In this document: one piece after another, positions 37,410 to 48,429 of the stretch
Layout of the letters: each line of letters begins with the position of its first letter
Numbering within the stretch: the stretch's first letter is position 1
Assembly: GCA_030549495.1 (NCBI GenBank)
Contig: JAUIRK010000042.1
Span: 248,001 to 312,000, forward strand
DNA length: 64,000 nucleotides
From: Nectonema munidae
Lineage: Eukaryota; Nematomorpha; Nectonematoida; Nectonematidae
Reading direction: 5' to 3'
The notes under the pieces: model-generated
What the model was told of the DNA's origin: nothing
Database searches by the model: none
Seen by the model: only the letters and a program-made list of their open reading frames with translations
Position numbers and translations under genes: made by a program

Positions 37410-37442
<33 letters not shown>
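37410..37442. repeat. (TA)n microsatellite
   Basis: About 14 TA units. It marks the edge of the inverted duplication; the equivalent tract in arm B is at 46441-46456. Confidence 0.85.
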
Positions 37443-37443
<1 letters not shown>

Positions 37444-37748
37444 ATTCATAATAAGGATAGAGAGATAATTAACTTAGCCACGCAGATGATAATTTTAGAC
37501 TAGGAAGATAATAATTAACTTAGCCAAACCGAATATTTTAGACTAAAATAGCATTAATTTTTAATTTATATCAGGAATCAATAAGAAATTTACATGGAAA
37601 AAATAAAATTAGATGTATATCTTTTGATGAAGCTTGAATTGATAATGAAATTTGCAGTATGAACACTCTCGAAATATTAAGGTGTAAAATGGGAACTAGA
37701 GTGTGCCTTGGTAAATCAATAATATCTTTGATGTCGTAGAATGTCTTA

Positions 37749-38279
37749 TATTAGTCAGACCCATTCTAGAGTATGGCAATATTATTTATATTCTATATCA
37801 TGCTTATGATGCTGTTAATATTGAAAGAGTTCAGAGAACTATTACTGAGAAGATTTCTGGATTAAATGATTTAAGTTATGAAGGAAGGTTCAAGAAAGTG
37901 AACCTGCCTTCCTTACTTTATCGATTTAAAAGGCGAGACATGATTTCTTTTTTTAACATCCTTCATGAAAGCATGCATATTAGGCCAAAAATATTAATTG
38001 ATTTTTCAAAGAGAACCCAAGGATTTCACTTCTATAAATTTCAGAAATTTTATCGTAAAAAGTCTTATTTAAGAAGGTTTTTCTCTCAAAGAATGATCAC
38101 TGATTGGAACTCGCTTCCAGATTACATTTTGAATGCTCCTACTTTAAAACTTTCAAGAATATATTAGATATTTATGGGAAGGATAGAATGTTTGGGTATG
38201 TTTGATTCTCGTACATTCTTCTCTTTATGTAGATGCGATATTTTATAGGCTCAGCCTAATTGTGTTATGTTATGTTATT
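37749..38279 (+). mobile_element. 5'-truncated LINE copy B (same family as 18.2 kb)
   Basis: The translation begins in the thumb region (RPILEYGN) and continues ERVQRT, GLNDLSYEGR, LPSLLYRFKRRDM, ISFFNILHESMH and DWNSLPDYILNAPTLK. This is the C-terminal pattern of CR1/Jockey-like ORF2. An 89-residue open piece covers 37898-38167. The 3' end reads GGCTCAGCCTAATTG and then TTATG units, matching copy A. It is a 530-bp 5'-truncated insertion. Confidence 0.8.
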
Positions 38280-39200
38280 AGCTTAAGACTTGTTTATCAA
38301 TATTTGTGACGAAACTCCCACAAAATCTGGAACAATCTGAATAATATAAAAATCAAATTACAAATGAAAAAATTAAAAAATAGAAAGTAAGGCATAGAAA
38401 TTATGTTAGCAAATATTACTATGATCTTCTATAATTATACATTAATACATTGAATTTATTATTTGTTTATCCTTCTTCTAATTGGATAGGGAATTTTCCA
38501 AATATTTCAAATTTTAATTACTAAACAAAGATTTTTAATTTAATTACTAAATAAAGATTTTTTACTCCCAAGACAGTATATATTCCAAATTCATTATTCA
38601 AATAACATTTTAATTGTTGACTTTTTTGCAATTATTTGGACAAGCCATTTTATCCCAATCTGTGTTTAATTTTTGTGTGATTTAACGGAAGAACGCAATT
38701 TCTTGATTTTTGGGTATACCTGTATATCAAATAGGTTAATTTCAATTTTTTCTTTGATGAAGGGGATTAATTTTCAAAAATAATCAAAACTGATCAATTT
38801 TTATTGCAATAGCTCAATTTAAAAGGATTTAAATCCTGAATTTGAAAATATCTACATAAAAAAATTTATTTCCGTCATTTATGTCCATTTCACACACGTT
38901 CAAGGTATGCAATTCAAGCAAAGTTGAATAGAAATCCTAACTTAGTTAAAAGAACTTAGATATTTAGATTCAGATCACCGTGTAACACAATTTTTGTTTC
39001 CCCGTTCTAAGTATTATTTCCTGTCTTGTCATATCTCGTTATTATAAATAGGATTTTGATATATTTAAATTTTCAATTTTTTAAAGAAAAAACATGCATT
39101 CATCAGTTGTTAGTTGAGATAAACCAAGTATGATACACATTTTATGAAATTAATGTATAAAAATGAACAAATAAGAACAAGTGACACTTAAAAAGTAAAT
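38280..39200. other. Spacer without a recognisable gene
   Basis: AT-rich DNA. I see neither gene nor element end. Confidence 0.4.
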
Positions 39201-39207
39201 TTCATTA

Positions 39208-40990
39208 TTAAAAATAAATAGATGTCCTGGATTTGCGGTTGTAATCCAGGTCGGATTCCCTCACTAGACCCCAGTTATATTCTCCCAGTATTTTTTCATG
39301 CAGTGACTCTGGTATCTCTGCTCTATCTTTTTCATATCCTGGTGGAATCTTTCGCCTCTCTCTCCCTCCTGAATAAATGGCCATATTTTCCTTAAATCTG
39401 TCCAAGTGAAGTCTTAGCGACATTTTGCATCCCATTGCACCGAATGCCATTATCAAATTCTGTACTAGTTGCTGGCAGTTTTCGGCTCTGTAGTTTCCTA
39501 AGAAATCCTCAATAACTGCCTTGAAACAATTCCTTGCTGTTTTCCCAAGCATAAAGAGTTTGTCGGAGAACTTCGGGATTTTAACTTCGGATAACTTAGA
39601 GAAATACTCAATAAGCTACATGAAATCGACTGTTTTTTGGTCAAGAGCTTCCACAAACTGCTTCATTAAGCCCAATTTAATGTATAATGGCGGCATGAGT
39701 CCTATCTTGGGATCAACTAGTTGCTTCCACATGACGTTCAGGACACCAACTACAAAAGCTATTCGCATTTCCCAGTTCTTTCTTCTGTAAAGAATATTTA
39801 CAGCCTACTTGAAACTGTTGAAACTGCTCAATTTGATTTAATTTAATTATTGGCGCATGAATATGAAATAAAATTTGTAATTCAAATCACATTGGATTTA
39901 ATTTTGGAAACAAATTTGTTTTGGATTGATAGATTACTGCAGTAAATCTGGCTTTACTACCTCAAAAGCAGAGAAAGCATTGGAATTTTATGAAGCCTTC
40001 TTGGAGTTACCATCTTAGAATCTCCAAAGGTTTCAGAATTGTTCTTACTGGTTGTATTGCAGGCCTTCCAAGAGAACTTTCACGCTGTAGTGATCTTCCT
40101 TTAGGCAGACAGAATGGGCTAATGGTAGCGTCGTATACTTCTTTCCATTGTGGAACACATGGAAGTACAGCCTTTAAACTTTTGATGGAGCTGTCTATGA
40201 ATAGCCGCCACTTTTTTGGCCCAAAGGGCACTCCAATAACGCCAAACAGTTCAGTCACGTCGTGACAGAAGCAGAAGCCATCCCTCAGAGTGTAAAAGTC
40301 TGAGAAAGGTTTATGTCTACTTATCTGACTTGTCACTTACACATCCTTACCAAATTCCACTGCTATTCATTCTAGAGATGAACAGCTCTGCAATCGATTT
40401 GGTTAGACCCATATCTCTGATTAAGTTATTGATTTCTTTCTTGTTTGGGAAGTAAGGAGCTTTTTCTGATATATTATTAGATAGGTAAAAATCAAAGTCT
40501 TCAGCATCCGTCCCCTATTCTTTATTAGAAGTTTATGCTTTTAACTTCATCTTGGGCAGGTGGCACTGGTGTAGGATATTTAGAGGAGAGGAGAATAAGA
40601 GCAATAGATAACGGTAGATTTGGATTATACACAGCTTAGAATTCTTTCCTTTCCACCGCTTTCTGATATCCACGGTGCAAAAATAGCAGTTTGTAGAGTG
40701 ATCTGTTGGCTCTAGTGCGATACATGGATTGAAAAATTTGAGGGACTTTTCTCACCTAGCAACCATCCTTCCAGCGTCTTCTTGTAGTACTCAAAGTAGT
40801 AATGAGGAGCACATGGTTTATCCTTGTCTCCAACTGGGATCCTAACATATTTCTGTTAGGCTTCACAAACCTCAAAGACGTTTGCAGAGAAATTTTTTGC
40901 CTCTCTTCTTTATTTTCTCGCCGCATATGAAACAAAATGAATCAGAGTGGTGCCGGCAGCCTCTTGAAGCCATTTTGAAAATATAGAAGT
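39208..40990 (-). mobile_element. Repeat protein family element, copy B (broken)
   Basis: The same family as copy A at 31.5 kb, from a different subfamily. Going down the minus strand: N-terminal CHHSDSFCFICGEK-like Cys motif (about 40.98-40.90 kb), HSTNCYFC (about 40.68 kb), LFGVIGVPFGPKKWRLF and IDSSIKSLKAVLP (40.3-40.1 kb), PPLYIKLGLMKQFVEAL (about 39.68 kb), FKAVIEDFLGNYRAENC and MGCKMSLRLHLDRF (39.55-39.4 kb) and a C-terminal YNWGLVRESDLDYNRKSR. In relatives the last region holds GERFHQDI and the YCW motif. Multiple frame breaks are present, and about 180 bp of unrelated sequence (39810-39990) interrupt the coding order. Confidence 0.65.
39871..39947 (+). repeat. Direct repeat, copy 1 (about 78 bp)
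   Basis: AAATTTGTAATTCAAATCAC, then ATTGGATTTAATTTTGGAAA and GATAGATTACTGCAGTAAAT, recurs at 41176-41253 with few changes. Copy 1 sits inside the coding order of the repeat-family copy B and copy 2 just upstream of its N-terminus. It may be an intron/leader sequence repeat of the element or a later insertion. Confidence 0.7.
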
Positions 40991-41175
40991 AGATTTAGTC
41001 AAAAAATATAGGTCCTAGATATATATTAAAGTATAAACAAAATATATTTGTTTGGCAGGGCAGTTCGGTCTTTGAAAAAACGTAAAGAAAATTTTGTGTA
41101 ATTGAAAAATTTTATTTAGTAGAATTTTTGTTAACAGACTAGAATTTTCACAAGCCCAAAATTCTAAGTCCTTAA

Positions 41176-41253
41176 AAATTTGTAATTCAAATCATATTGG
41201 ATTTAATTTTGGAAAGAAATATGTTTTAGATTTGATAGATTACTACAGTAAAT
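41176..41253 (+). repeat. Direct repeat, copy 2 (about 78 bp)
   Basis: Partner of 39871-39947 in the same orientation, about 1.3 kb away. Confidence 0.7.
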
Positions 41254-41254
41254 A

Positions 41255-41984
41255 CTAGAATACCTATCCATCTCAAACTGCATTTCAATGTTTACTTTCA
41301 TTTGAAGATTTATTTCTTGGGTTTTCAAAACCGGTGTTCTTTCGATGGACTCATTTGGGGGTGCCTTTTTACTGAAATAAGGCGATATCTTCTCAAAACT
41401 TTTTGAAATCTTATTTTTCCATTGAGAATAATGGAATTTATTTCAATATTTTGAACTATTTAGGTTTTAGAGGAAAAAATTTTCTTTTTATATTTTTGAT
41501 TTTTTCAATTTTTAAAGGAATTTTTTTATTTTTTGGTAGAAAAAATTTTAATTTCTAAAGTTTTGAAACAATTTCGAATTATTTCGGTAAAAAGACAGAC
41601 CGGCGATAATTATTTTGTGGACATATGGCATCATTTGCCAAAATGAAATATTGATGAGGTATGTTGAGAAAACAAAAAACTATGACAGTTTGTTTAAAAG
41701 CAAAGTAAACAAATAAGAATTTCGATTTGCAATTGGACAGTTCTTTGTATCCAATAAGATCACAGTGCAATCAAAAGTCAATCTTATTTTGCATTCATCT
41801 AATTCTAATTGTTAAATAAATAATAATAATGATACATCTTCCTTATTAGTGGTTCGTCAAGACCACTTCGGACAACCTTAATAATGCATACACCTTTGCA
41901 TAGAATATTTTGATGATGGATTAATACACATTTAAAACAAATAAAATGCCACTTGATATCTATACCTAAAAATATTGATAGTGG
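41255..41984. other. Spacer without a recognisable gene
   Basis: Low-complexity AT-rich sequence. A 63-residue minus-strand frame (41579-41770) has no domain. Confidence 0.4.
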
Positions 41985-42200
41985 CCTAGCCAGGATGAGA
42001 CCTGTGGTGCAGCCCCCCCCCCCCTCTCATAGTTTTTGAAATTTTTTTCGCAAAAATCCCACAGCCTTCAAATTTTTTAATAAAAATTTTGTCCACTTTT
42101 AAGTTTCTGAGAAGTTAGAGATTTTTATTTTTTGAAAAAAATGTCCCCTTTGTGCCACTCCATTTTTTCTGATCTCCTCAGTTATAGAGTTTGTCGGTTT
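41985..42200 (-). mobile_element. Short dispersed repeat with C-tract, 'AGTGGC' family
   Basis: On the plus strand GTGGCCTAGCCAGGATGAG is followed by a tract of 13-14 C residues. CAAAAATCCCACAGCC, TTTTGTCCACTTTTAAG and TTTGTGCCACTCCA come after it. The inner part matches 10830-10980. This is a non-autonomous element, class not assignable. Confidence 0.55.
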
Positions 42201-43177
42201 GTGATCTCAAATTTTTCCTTCCACTTATAAGAAGTGTTACATTTCTTCAAAGAGAAATTTGATTAAAAATGAAATAATTATTTCTAATTATTTACTAATA
42301 TATTAATAGTTAGGATTAGTGTAGGTAATTTTTATGAAAAAAATAAAGAATAGATTTTTTTTCGAAAAATGGATTGATGATTACTTCATTCAGTTTTTAA
42401 GGTAAATTGTTAAAAATACTTTATTAAAGAAAACAATAATTATAGTAAAATATGAAAATACTATATATGTCATTAACCTAAAGTTAATAACATTCACATC
42501 AATTTATCAGACATCTTGATTATATCACTGTAAATATATATACTATATATGGGATTAACCTAAAGTAATCTCTTTACCATCAGTACCAATAATAATCCAT
42601 CTCAAAACTCAGCAAACAAGACACTGCATGCTTTCATTTACGTCATATAATATATCTGAAGAAGGAATGAGTTTGTGCTACATAACAAGTTAAATTTTCC
42701 TATTCTTGCGAGAAGTTTTTCTTTGACGTTCAGAGCATCCTTATAAGAATATTTTATTTTATGGTGCAGCATTGAGTTTGAAAGGAAACGAAAGAGCAAC
42801 TTAAAAATTTAAGAATGGAGAATTTCAAACCACATTTTTAACAAAATATGCAAAATATGCTGTATGGAGCATTAAATATTTATATTGTGTTTTTATTATC
42901 TGTTACAAATTTTAAATAAAATTAGGTTCGCTGATCACTCAAGATGATAAAAAATTCCTTCAATTTTACATAATTTAAATCACAGTGTTATTTTGTTATT
43001 AACAAAAAATTGAAACTAATTTTAATTGCAAAATTATTTAGGCTTGATAACTTTGACTGAAAAAAATTAACATCTAATTTTTGCGTGTATCCCATTCACT
43101 TATTATTTTGAATATATGGGCAAGTGTAGGTATATGTTTTAGCTGTTAAACAATTTCTTTCATGCGGTACTCTAGTA
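42201..43177. other. Spacer without a recognisable gene
   Basis: AT-rich DNA; no gene, exon or element end seen. Confidence 0.4.
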
Positions 43178-43558
43178 CAGTGTTTCTCAAACTATGTTGC
43201 CAAAGAATTCAGTAAGAAGTAGTAAAAATTTTTTTATTTCATTTCAAAGTCTGTAAATTTAGGACATTCTTCTTAAAAGTTGGATAATTAAGAAAAAAAT
43301 TAGCATGCATAAAAAGTAACACAAAAATGTGTAAATAAATTTATAAAATAAAATGTAAACGTAAAAAAAAAAATAATTTTAAAGATATAATAAAAAATTA
43401 TTATTAACAAAAAAATTATTTTTTTTAATCCTATGATTATAATTGTTAGATACTAGTAGACACTCACCGTATTCACCGGCTATGATTGTTGTGGGGGCCA
43501 TAGACAAGGATCATGTATGAAAAGTGGGTAACGATCAGAAAAAGTTAGGGAACCATTG
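43178..43558. mobile_element. hAT MITE
   Basis: CAGTGTTTCTCAAACT at the left and, inverted, CAATGGTTCCCTAACTTTT at the right. The flanks CTCTAGTA and GTGTAGAA are imperfect 8-bp target duplications of the nTCTAGAn type seen with Charlie-like hAT elements. The 381-bp interior is AT-rich and non-coding. Confidence 0.7.
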
Positions 43559-44430
43559 GTGTAGAAAAACAACCCGATGGGGGCATCTACCCCCTAATGA
43601 GATGAAGCAACGAATTTAAAGGACAGAATCAAATATATAATACTTGTTCAAACAAACTTTATTATTTACTTTTACTCTATATTGTTATGGATTTCATGCA
43701 TCAAAAAATAGCTCTCATTAAATCGACTATTATACCTTCTATTTTTATATCCCTCTAATTTATTCAAAGATTAATTATAAATTTGGTGTTTGCTACTTTT
43801 TAGTGAGTATATCTAAACGTTGTTTTCAATTCAAAATTTCAATAACAGTAGAAACATGGTAAAAGAATTCACCATATCATGAAATCGTACTTTTTACTTT
43901 TTTAAAAACACTTTTTTCACTAAAAGCGCAACATGCTAAGCAGAGGTATAAAGGTTTAGCAAAAAACAACAACATAAAAGATTACAATGTTCAAAGTAAG
44001 GCATTCAAAGTTTCGAAATGAATCTAGAAAGTTTATAACTTCTAGATATAAGTCATTTTAAAGCTTTTTTTGCGATAAGATATTTCTAACTTTTAATGAG
44101 TACATCAGCGCAATCCAATCCTAACGAACTAAATCTAGAAACGTGTCTCTGCGATTTTCTAGCTTTCTCTTTGTTCATGCAACTGACATTTTTCTCAGTC
44201 TTGCTAAAATAATTTGCAATATTTTCACTCTCCCGCTAATTTTGCCCATTCAAATTTGTTCTTCAAATTGCATAATACTTGATACGTGCTCAAATAATTT
44301 CCAAATGGTCCTTAAGTCTTTCAGTCCAAAAAAATTACTCTTAATTTTTTTTAGGAAAATTATTATAAGTAGATTGTTAGGCATTAGTTAAACATATTTT
44401 ATAAATAATTTTATCAATTTCCTTTTTTAT
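43559..44430. other. Spacer without a recognisable gene
   Basis: An 82-residue plus-strand frame (44143-44391) has no domain or support. Nothing else stands out. Confidence 0.35.
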
Positions 44431-44569
44431 TTATCCCATTTAGGACCAATGTTCCTATTTTGGAACATAAGTAATTTCATCTTCGTCTGCTTTTTTCAAT
44501 GACTTTGAATATAAATCGTCTGCGTTTTTTTTAGATATCGTCTGCTTTGTTTGGTCTTAAATGGGTTAA
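44431..44569 (-). mobile_element. TTAA-flanked MITE, copy 6
   Basis: TTATCCCATTTAGGACCAA at the left and TTGGTCTTAAATGGGTTAA at the right. Inside are TTCGTCTGCTTTTT, ATCGTCTGCGTTT and TATCGTCTGCTTTG, spaced 29-34 bp. Its ends match copy 3 and its interior matches copy 2b read in reverse. Confidence 0.75.
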
Positions 44570-44761
44570 TGTGTTAAATTTTGGAATCCTGTTGTCGTAG
44601 TTAGGATTAGTGTAGAATTAGCATTAGAATTAATGTTAGGTTAGGGTTAGTGTTAGCGTAATCGTTGATACATACATTTACATATCCATTTTTGACATTC
44701 TTGACACAAACTCTCTATTTATTTCTATTAATACACGTGTGATACAAAAAAACGTCTAGAC

Positions 44762-44779
44762 ACACACACACACACACGC
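44762..44779 (+). repeat. (CA)n microsatellite
   Basis: Nine CA units, 110 bp upstream of the SP-box exon. Confidence 0.8.
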
Positions 44780-44888
44780 GAAACACACCACATTGACATT
44801 AGACACCCGTTCACTGAACTACTTAAATCTCAAAAACCACGGCATAGCCAACATTTCCTTCTGTCATTCAAGAATGCAAATATTTTAG

Positions 44889-45620
44889 AAGGAAAGAAAT
44901 TCCAGTCCTCTTGAAATGCTGATACAAGCGTGCAACAAAGTTGGCGTATTAAAAGCAAACTCTTCTCGCGAAAACGTAAAAAAGGAATGCTCCTTGAGCA
45001 AAAGCACTTCATTTCCCGCCCCACCCTCCCTTTCCGCGTCCAAAGCGAAAAGTATGAAGCACAAAGAAAGGGCTGTGGCTTCTTCAAAACCCTTTTTCAA
45101 GTGGCCGCGACCTTCGAAGAAGTTCAAATATTCATGCATCAACAATTTTTATGGCCAATTTTTGGATAAACAAGTTCTCTTCAAAGACAAAAAGAGAGGG
45201 AGCGCACACAACCAGCTTTCCTCTTCCATGTTTAGCAGAGACAACTCTCTCTACCAAAGAAATGATTTAGCATTGAGTAATTTTTTCCAAACTTTACACC
45301 AACAACAACAACAACAGCCAAATTGGAGTAACAAAGAAGTGATGGAGGAGAAGGCAAAGAGCGTGTCAACCCTTGATTTGTCGTGCATTCCGTCATCAAT
45401 GTCGTCATTGAGGTATCTTCCGCAAATTCAAACGTACTCGTGTTTAGACTGCTTAACAGCTCTGTCAAAGCCAACAAGCCATATGTTGGATGAATTATCC
45501 TCCAATTACTACTACTCGCAATACCTATACCTGAAGTACTTTGACTCTTTTGTCAACTGGTCAGCAGCAATAAATGCAATATCCATGTCAAAAAGTTTTC
45601 AGTCTGACAAGAAATCCTAA
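44889..45620 (+). CDS. SP-box exon, Sp-family-like protein without zinc fingers
   Basis: An open frame of 243 codons runs from a possible acceptor (AATATTTTAG|AAGG, phase 0) to TAA. It opens KERNSSPLEMLIQACNKVG. The segment SPLEMLIQACNKVG matches the N-terminal SP box of Sp8/Sp9-type transcription factors (TPLAMLAATCNKIG) at 9 of 14 positions, and KPFFKWPRPSKK follows about where Sp8/9 have GFHPWKRSS. S-P-L lies before the first ATG (44916), which argues for entry by splicing. The rest is Ser-rich with a six-Gln run and a SCLDC motif, but no C2H2 fingers occur here or elsewhere in the window. Either it is a truncated or diverged Sp gene, a donor within the frame (for example GAG|GTATCT near 45409) leads to further exons, or the SP-box match is chance. 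It is GC-richer than its surroundings, as expected for coding DNA. Confidence 0.5.
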   Translation, partial: KERNSSPLEMLIQACNKVGVLKANSSRENVKKECSLSKSTSFPAPPSLSASKAKSMKHKERAVASSKPFFKWPRPSKKFKYSCINNFYGQFLDKQVLFKDKKRGSAHNQLSSSMFSRDNSLYQRNDLALSNFFQTLHQQQQQQPNWSNKEVMEEKAKSVSTLDLSCIPSSMSSLRYLPQIQTYSCLDCLTALSKPTSHMLDELSSNYYYSQYLYLKYFDSFVNWSAAINAISMSKSFQSDKKS

Positions 45621-46437
45621 GTTAACTTCTTTCAAATTTTTATATAACGATATTTATTCTTCATCAGTGATTAATTGCCGATGGATGGACGCATAAATTT
45701 AAACTATTAAGTGTAATAAAAATTCAAATTCAAATTATTCCTTGATATTTCCAAACATAGTCCTCAGTCTTTATGAACAAGCGAACCAAAATGCTGATTT
45801 AAAACAATTCCGAACAGCTGGAGGGAAACGAAACCTTACTTCCATGGCACCAATAAAATATCCTTTTTTTTATAATAATAATTACAAATATGATAATTCG
45901 GGCTAATTTATTATGATAACTATAACATGCCTCCTGCCCGTTTTATAAAGAATTCGATATTTTAATAAAAATAAAAAGCATAACAATTAAAATTTGAAAG
46001 AATGTAATTTAATGAAAGAAGTTCGAAAAAACATGAAAAAAAAGAAGCCGCTTTTTATGAGTTAAAAGCTTTATATATTAACAAAATCGTTGTGTTATAA
46101 AAACAAATGCAGAAACACGCATATTCATACAAAAATTAAAATAGTTTTCAAAGAGTTGAAAACCAAGTGAAAAATATTTGCAATGCTACTTCAAGATCAA
46201 TTTGATAGATGAATAAATACGTAACAAACATGAGACTAAATGATCATCTAACTTAAAATATACAGCATGAAATAACTTCTTTGCATGAATATGAAAGGTG
46301 CAACGAGAGTTATAGAACTCCTTTTCAATAGAGAACCTATTGATTCCCAAATTAAAAATTTAAAACTTCCTTTAAAGATAAATACTCCGCTTGCCTATAC
46401 GTTTTAATATGTGCCTCTGTGATGACTAAGCAGTATA
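45621..46437. other. Spacer without a recognisable gene
   Basis: AT-rich DNA between the SP-box exon and the receptor duplication. No polyadenylation signal can be assigned with confidence. Confidence 0.35.
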
Positions 46438-46592
46438 CATACATATATATATATATGACGTGTAGAGATGGATGGAAATGATATATTGAAATATATAATT
46501 AAAATGTCCTCACTGATTAGATTTCATGTGATAATTATTTTAAGGAAAAGTTATCGAGTTATTCATTTTAGAGCTTTCAGAATCAGGAAATA

Positions 46593-47516
46593 ATGTTAAT
46601 CAAAGATGTGTATACCTATTATTCCATTAGTGAAACTGTCTTTTTCATTTTGTCATCTGGATTCCTTGTCTTCCACTTTTTAGTAGTGAAATTTGAGAAA
46701 AAATTGAGATCCCCCTTCGAACTACTTCTAAATTGCCTTCTCATCCACATCTACATCTACCCTTTGGCAGGAGTCTTGGAAATCCTTCTACAGAAGTCGC
46801 AAAAACTCAATCTAATTTACTGCTCCCTCATAAAGACTTTCCGCTTGACTTCGGTCTCCATGATTGCCAATTTGATAAACGCTCTCTCCTTGTCCCAAGC
46901 CCTGGTCAACTGGCAACACACACTATTTCCCCTGCTCTTCACCTACAAAAATGTCATATGTGCCTCCGTATTGCTTGAGTTCATTAGCTTTTCCACCGTC
47001 TACTTTCCAATATATTTGAAAGCTGGGCAACACTATTTCTACGTTGACCTCAAATGTGTCTTGCCTTATTTTTTGCCGGATTTGGCTCTGTCTCGCTTTT
47101 GGCAATTGGTCGTGCCAAATCTGATGTTTTTGGTGATCAGTTTTCCCTCCCTATACTTTCTTTACCGATCCAAGAAACAGCGCGACCAAAATCGCCTCAA
47201 CATCAGGAGAAACGTTAGAGCCCTCACAATGACCATTTCTCTCGGCTGCGTGCTCTTCCTGTCCACAATGCCGTACGCCATAACCTACTACAACATCTAC
47301 TATAATCCCTTGTACACCCACTTTATTCTTTTCGACTTTGCTGAAGTGACGTTTTTAATGTCTCATTTGGCGTGCATCCTAATTCTCTTTCTCTGCCGAA
47401 AAACTTATAGAGAACAGGTGGCCACGGTCATGGGAAAATTGAAACGCTACTTTCAAGGTCACATTTTTTCGCTCAAACTTTGCAGCAAAGTCACACATGA
47501 TGATACGCGTCATTGA
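46593..47516 (+). CDS. Orphan seven-transmembrane receptor B (intronless)
   Basis: A 307-residue paralog of receptor A with the same start (MLIK), the same seven hydrophobic segments, and Cys77 and Cys155 in the same places. By eye about three quarters or more of residues are identical. The best conserved stretches are TM1 (FFILSSGFLVFHFLV), the TM3-TM4 region (INALSLSQALVNWQHTLFPL) and TM6 (NVRALTMTISLGCVLFLST). The third extracellular loop (NIYYNPLYTHF) is longer than in A, and the tail lacks a few residues present in A. DRY and NPxxY are again not recognisable. An AATAAA at about 47780 could end the transcript. Both paralogs keep open frames despite clear divergence, which suggests selection, but expression is not shown. 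Confidence 0.75.
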   Translation: MLIKDVYTYYSISETVFFILSSGFLVFHFLVVKFEKKLRSPFELLLNCLLIHIYIYPLAGVLEILLQKSQKLNLIYCSLIKTFRLTSVSMIANLINALSLSQALVNWQHTLFPLLFTYKNVICASVLLEFISFSTVYFPIYLKAGQHYFYVDLKCVLPYFLPDLALSRFWQLVVPNLMFLVISFPSLYFLYRSKKQRDQNRLNIRRNVRALTMTISLGCVLFLSTMPYAITYYNIYYNPLYTHFILFDFAEVTFLMSHLACILILFLCRKTYREQVATVMGKLKRYFQGHIFSLKLCSKVTHDDTRH

Positions 47517-48413
47517 GTGTGCTGCTTACATTCAATCCCTATTATACCATTTTAAACTTCGAGTATTCCTTTTCAAGTTTGTCATTTTTATATTCAACTT
47601 GAAGTAAAAATGATGTATACAAGGGGGGTATCATTCTAAAGTTTTGTTTCAATTTTGAAAGTCATTTGTTTCATTTAGAAATCAACGTTGAACGTAATTG
47701 TGCTTATTTAATGTTTCAAATTGTTGTATCTTATCAAACTTGTAGATTACATATAATATGTTTTGTGAATTACTTTCCGAATAAACATCTTTTTGGTATA
47801 AACTCAGAAAAAGAAAGACAAGGGTAAGAAAATGAGCTCCTTTCTCAACACATAAGAAGAAAAAGTGTGAGGATAATTAAAATTTTCTAATTACCTCATA
47901 AAACAAGCGAAAATAAACAGTAGAATATTTTAGATTGATTTCAGCCACCTCATAAACATACAGAAGTATATACTTTGTATTTGGCCCATATCATTTTCTC
48001 TTAGATGATATTCTTGAATATTTACAAGCTATTCCCCCAATTTATTGTTAATAATGTGAATGAAGCTCTTCACTTTTATGAAGATTCAGGAAGATCCTGA
48101 ATTTTTATAAATATAAATCCTATTTCCGTGTTCAATATTAACGAGAAAGTAAAATGTATTTTCATGAGTTCTACAATGTTGTTTCAGAATATAATTCTGG
48201 AAAGCTGAATTCGTTCTATTGTTCAATAGTATATAATTTTTTGTGTTGTGTCCCTTCGTTCAAAAATATCTGCTTACGCAATTGTAACCGAGTATATAGT
48301 CCAAATTTTAATAATAGAAAAATAATATACATGAATGGAAGCTGAGTAAATGACACGTGTTCCCCAAAAAAAGAGAATAGACGGATGGAAGTTCTTTCGT
48401 TAAATTCATTCCA

Positions 48414-48429
48414 CAGATCACGCCATTAC
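48414..48429. repeat. RTE target site duplication, left
   Basis: CAGATCACGCCATTAC is identical to 51475-51490 and flanks the LINE. Confidence 0.9.

Larger units (their letters stand above)
35224..37440 (-). repeat. Inverted duplication, arm A
   Basis: This arm and arm B (46438-48430) are inverted copies centred on the two receptor genes. Matching landmarks outside the genes include the AT dinucleotide tract and AAATATGTAATTAAAATG upstream of the start codon, GGAATACTTGAAG and AATAGGGATTG just past the stop codon, GGGACACAACACAAAA, CATGAAAATACATTTT, and ACACGTGTCATTTACTCAGC at the far end. The arms are clearly diverged by substitutions and indels, more in the flanks than in the coding part. 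Confidence 0.8.

Noticed and set aside
44597-44660. Interstitial telomere repeat (TTAGG/TTAGGG-like words)
   Set aside because: Only scattered, irregular TTAG words are present; no run of identical units.
44830-45145. Two minus-strand frames of about 85 residues
   Set aside because: Antisense shadows of the SP-box exon.
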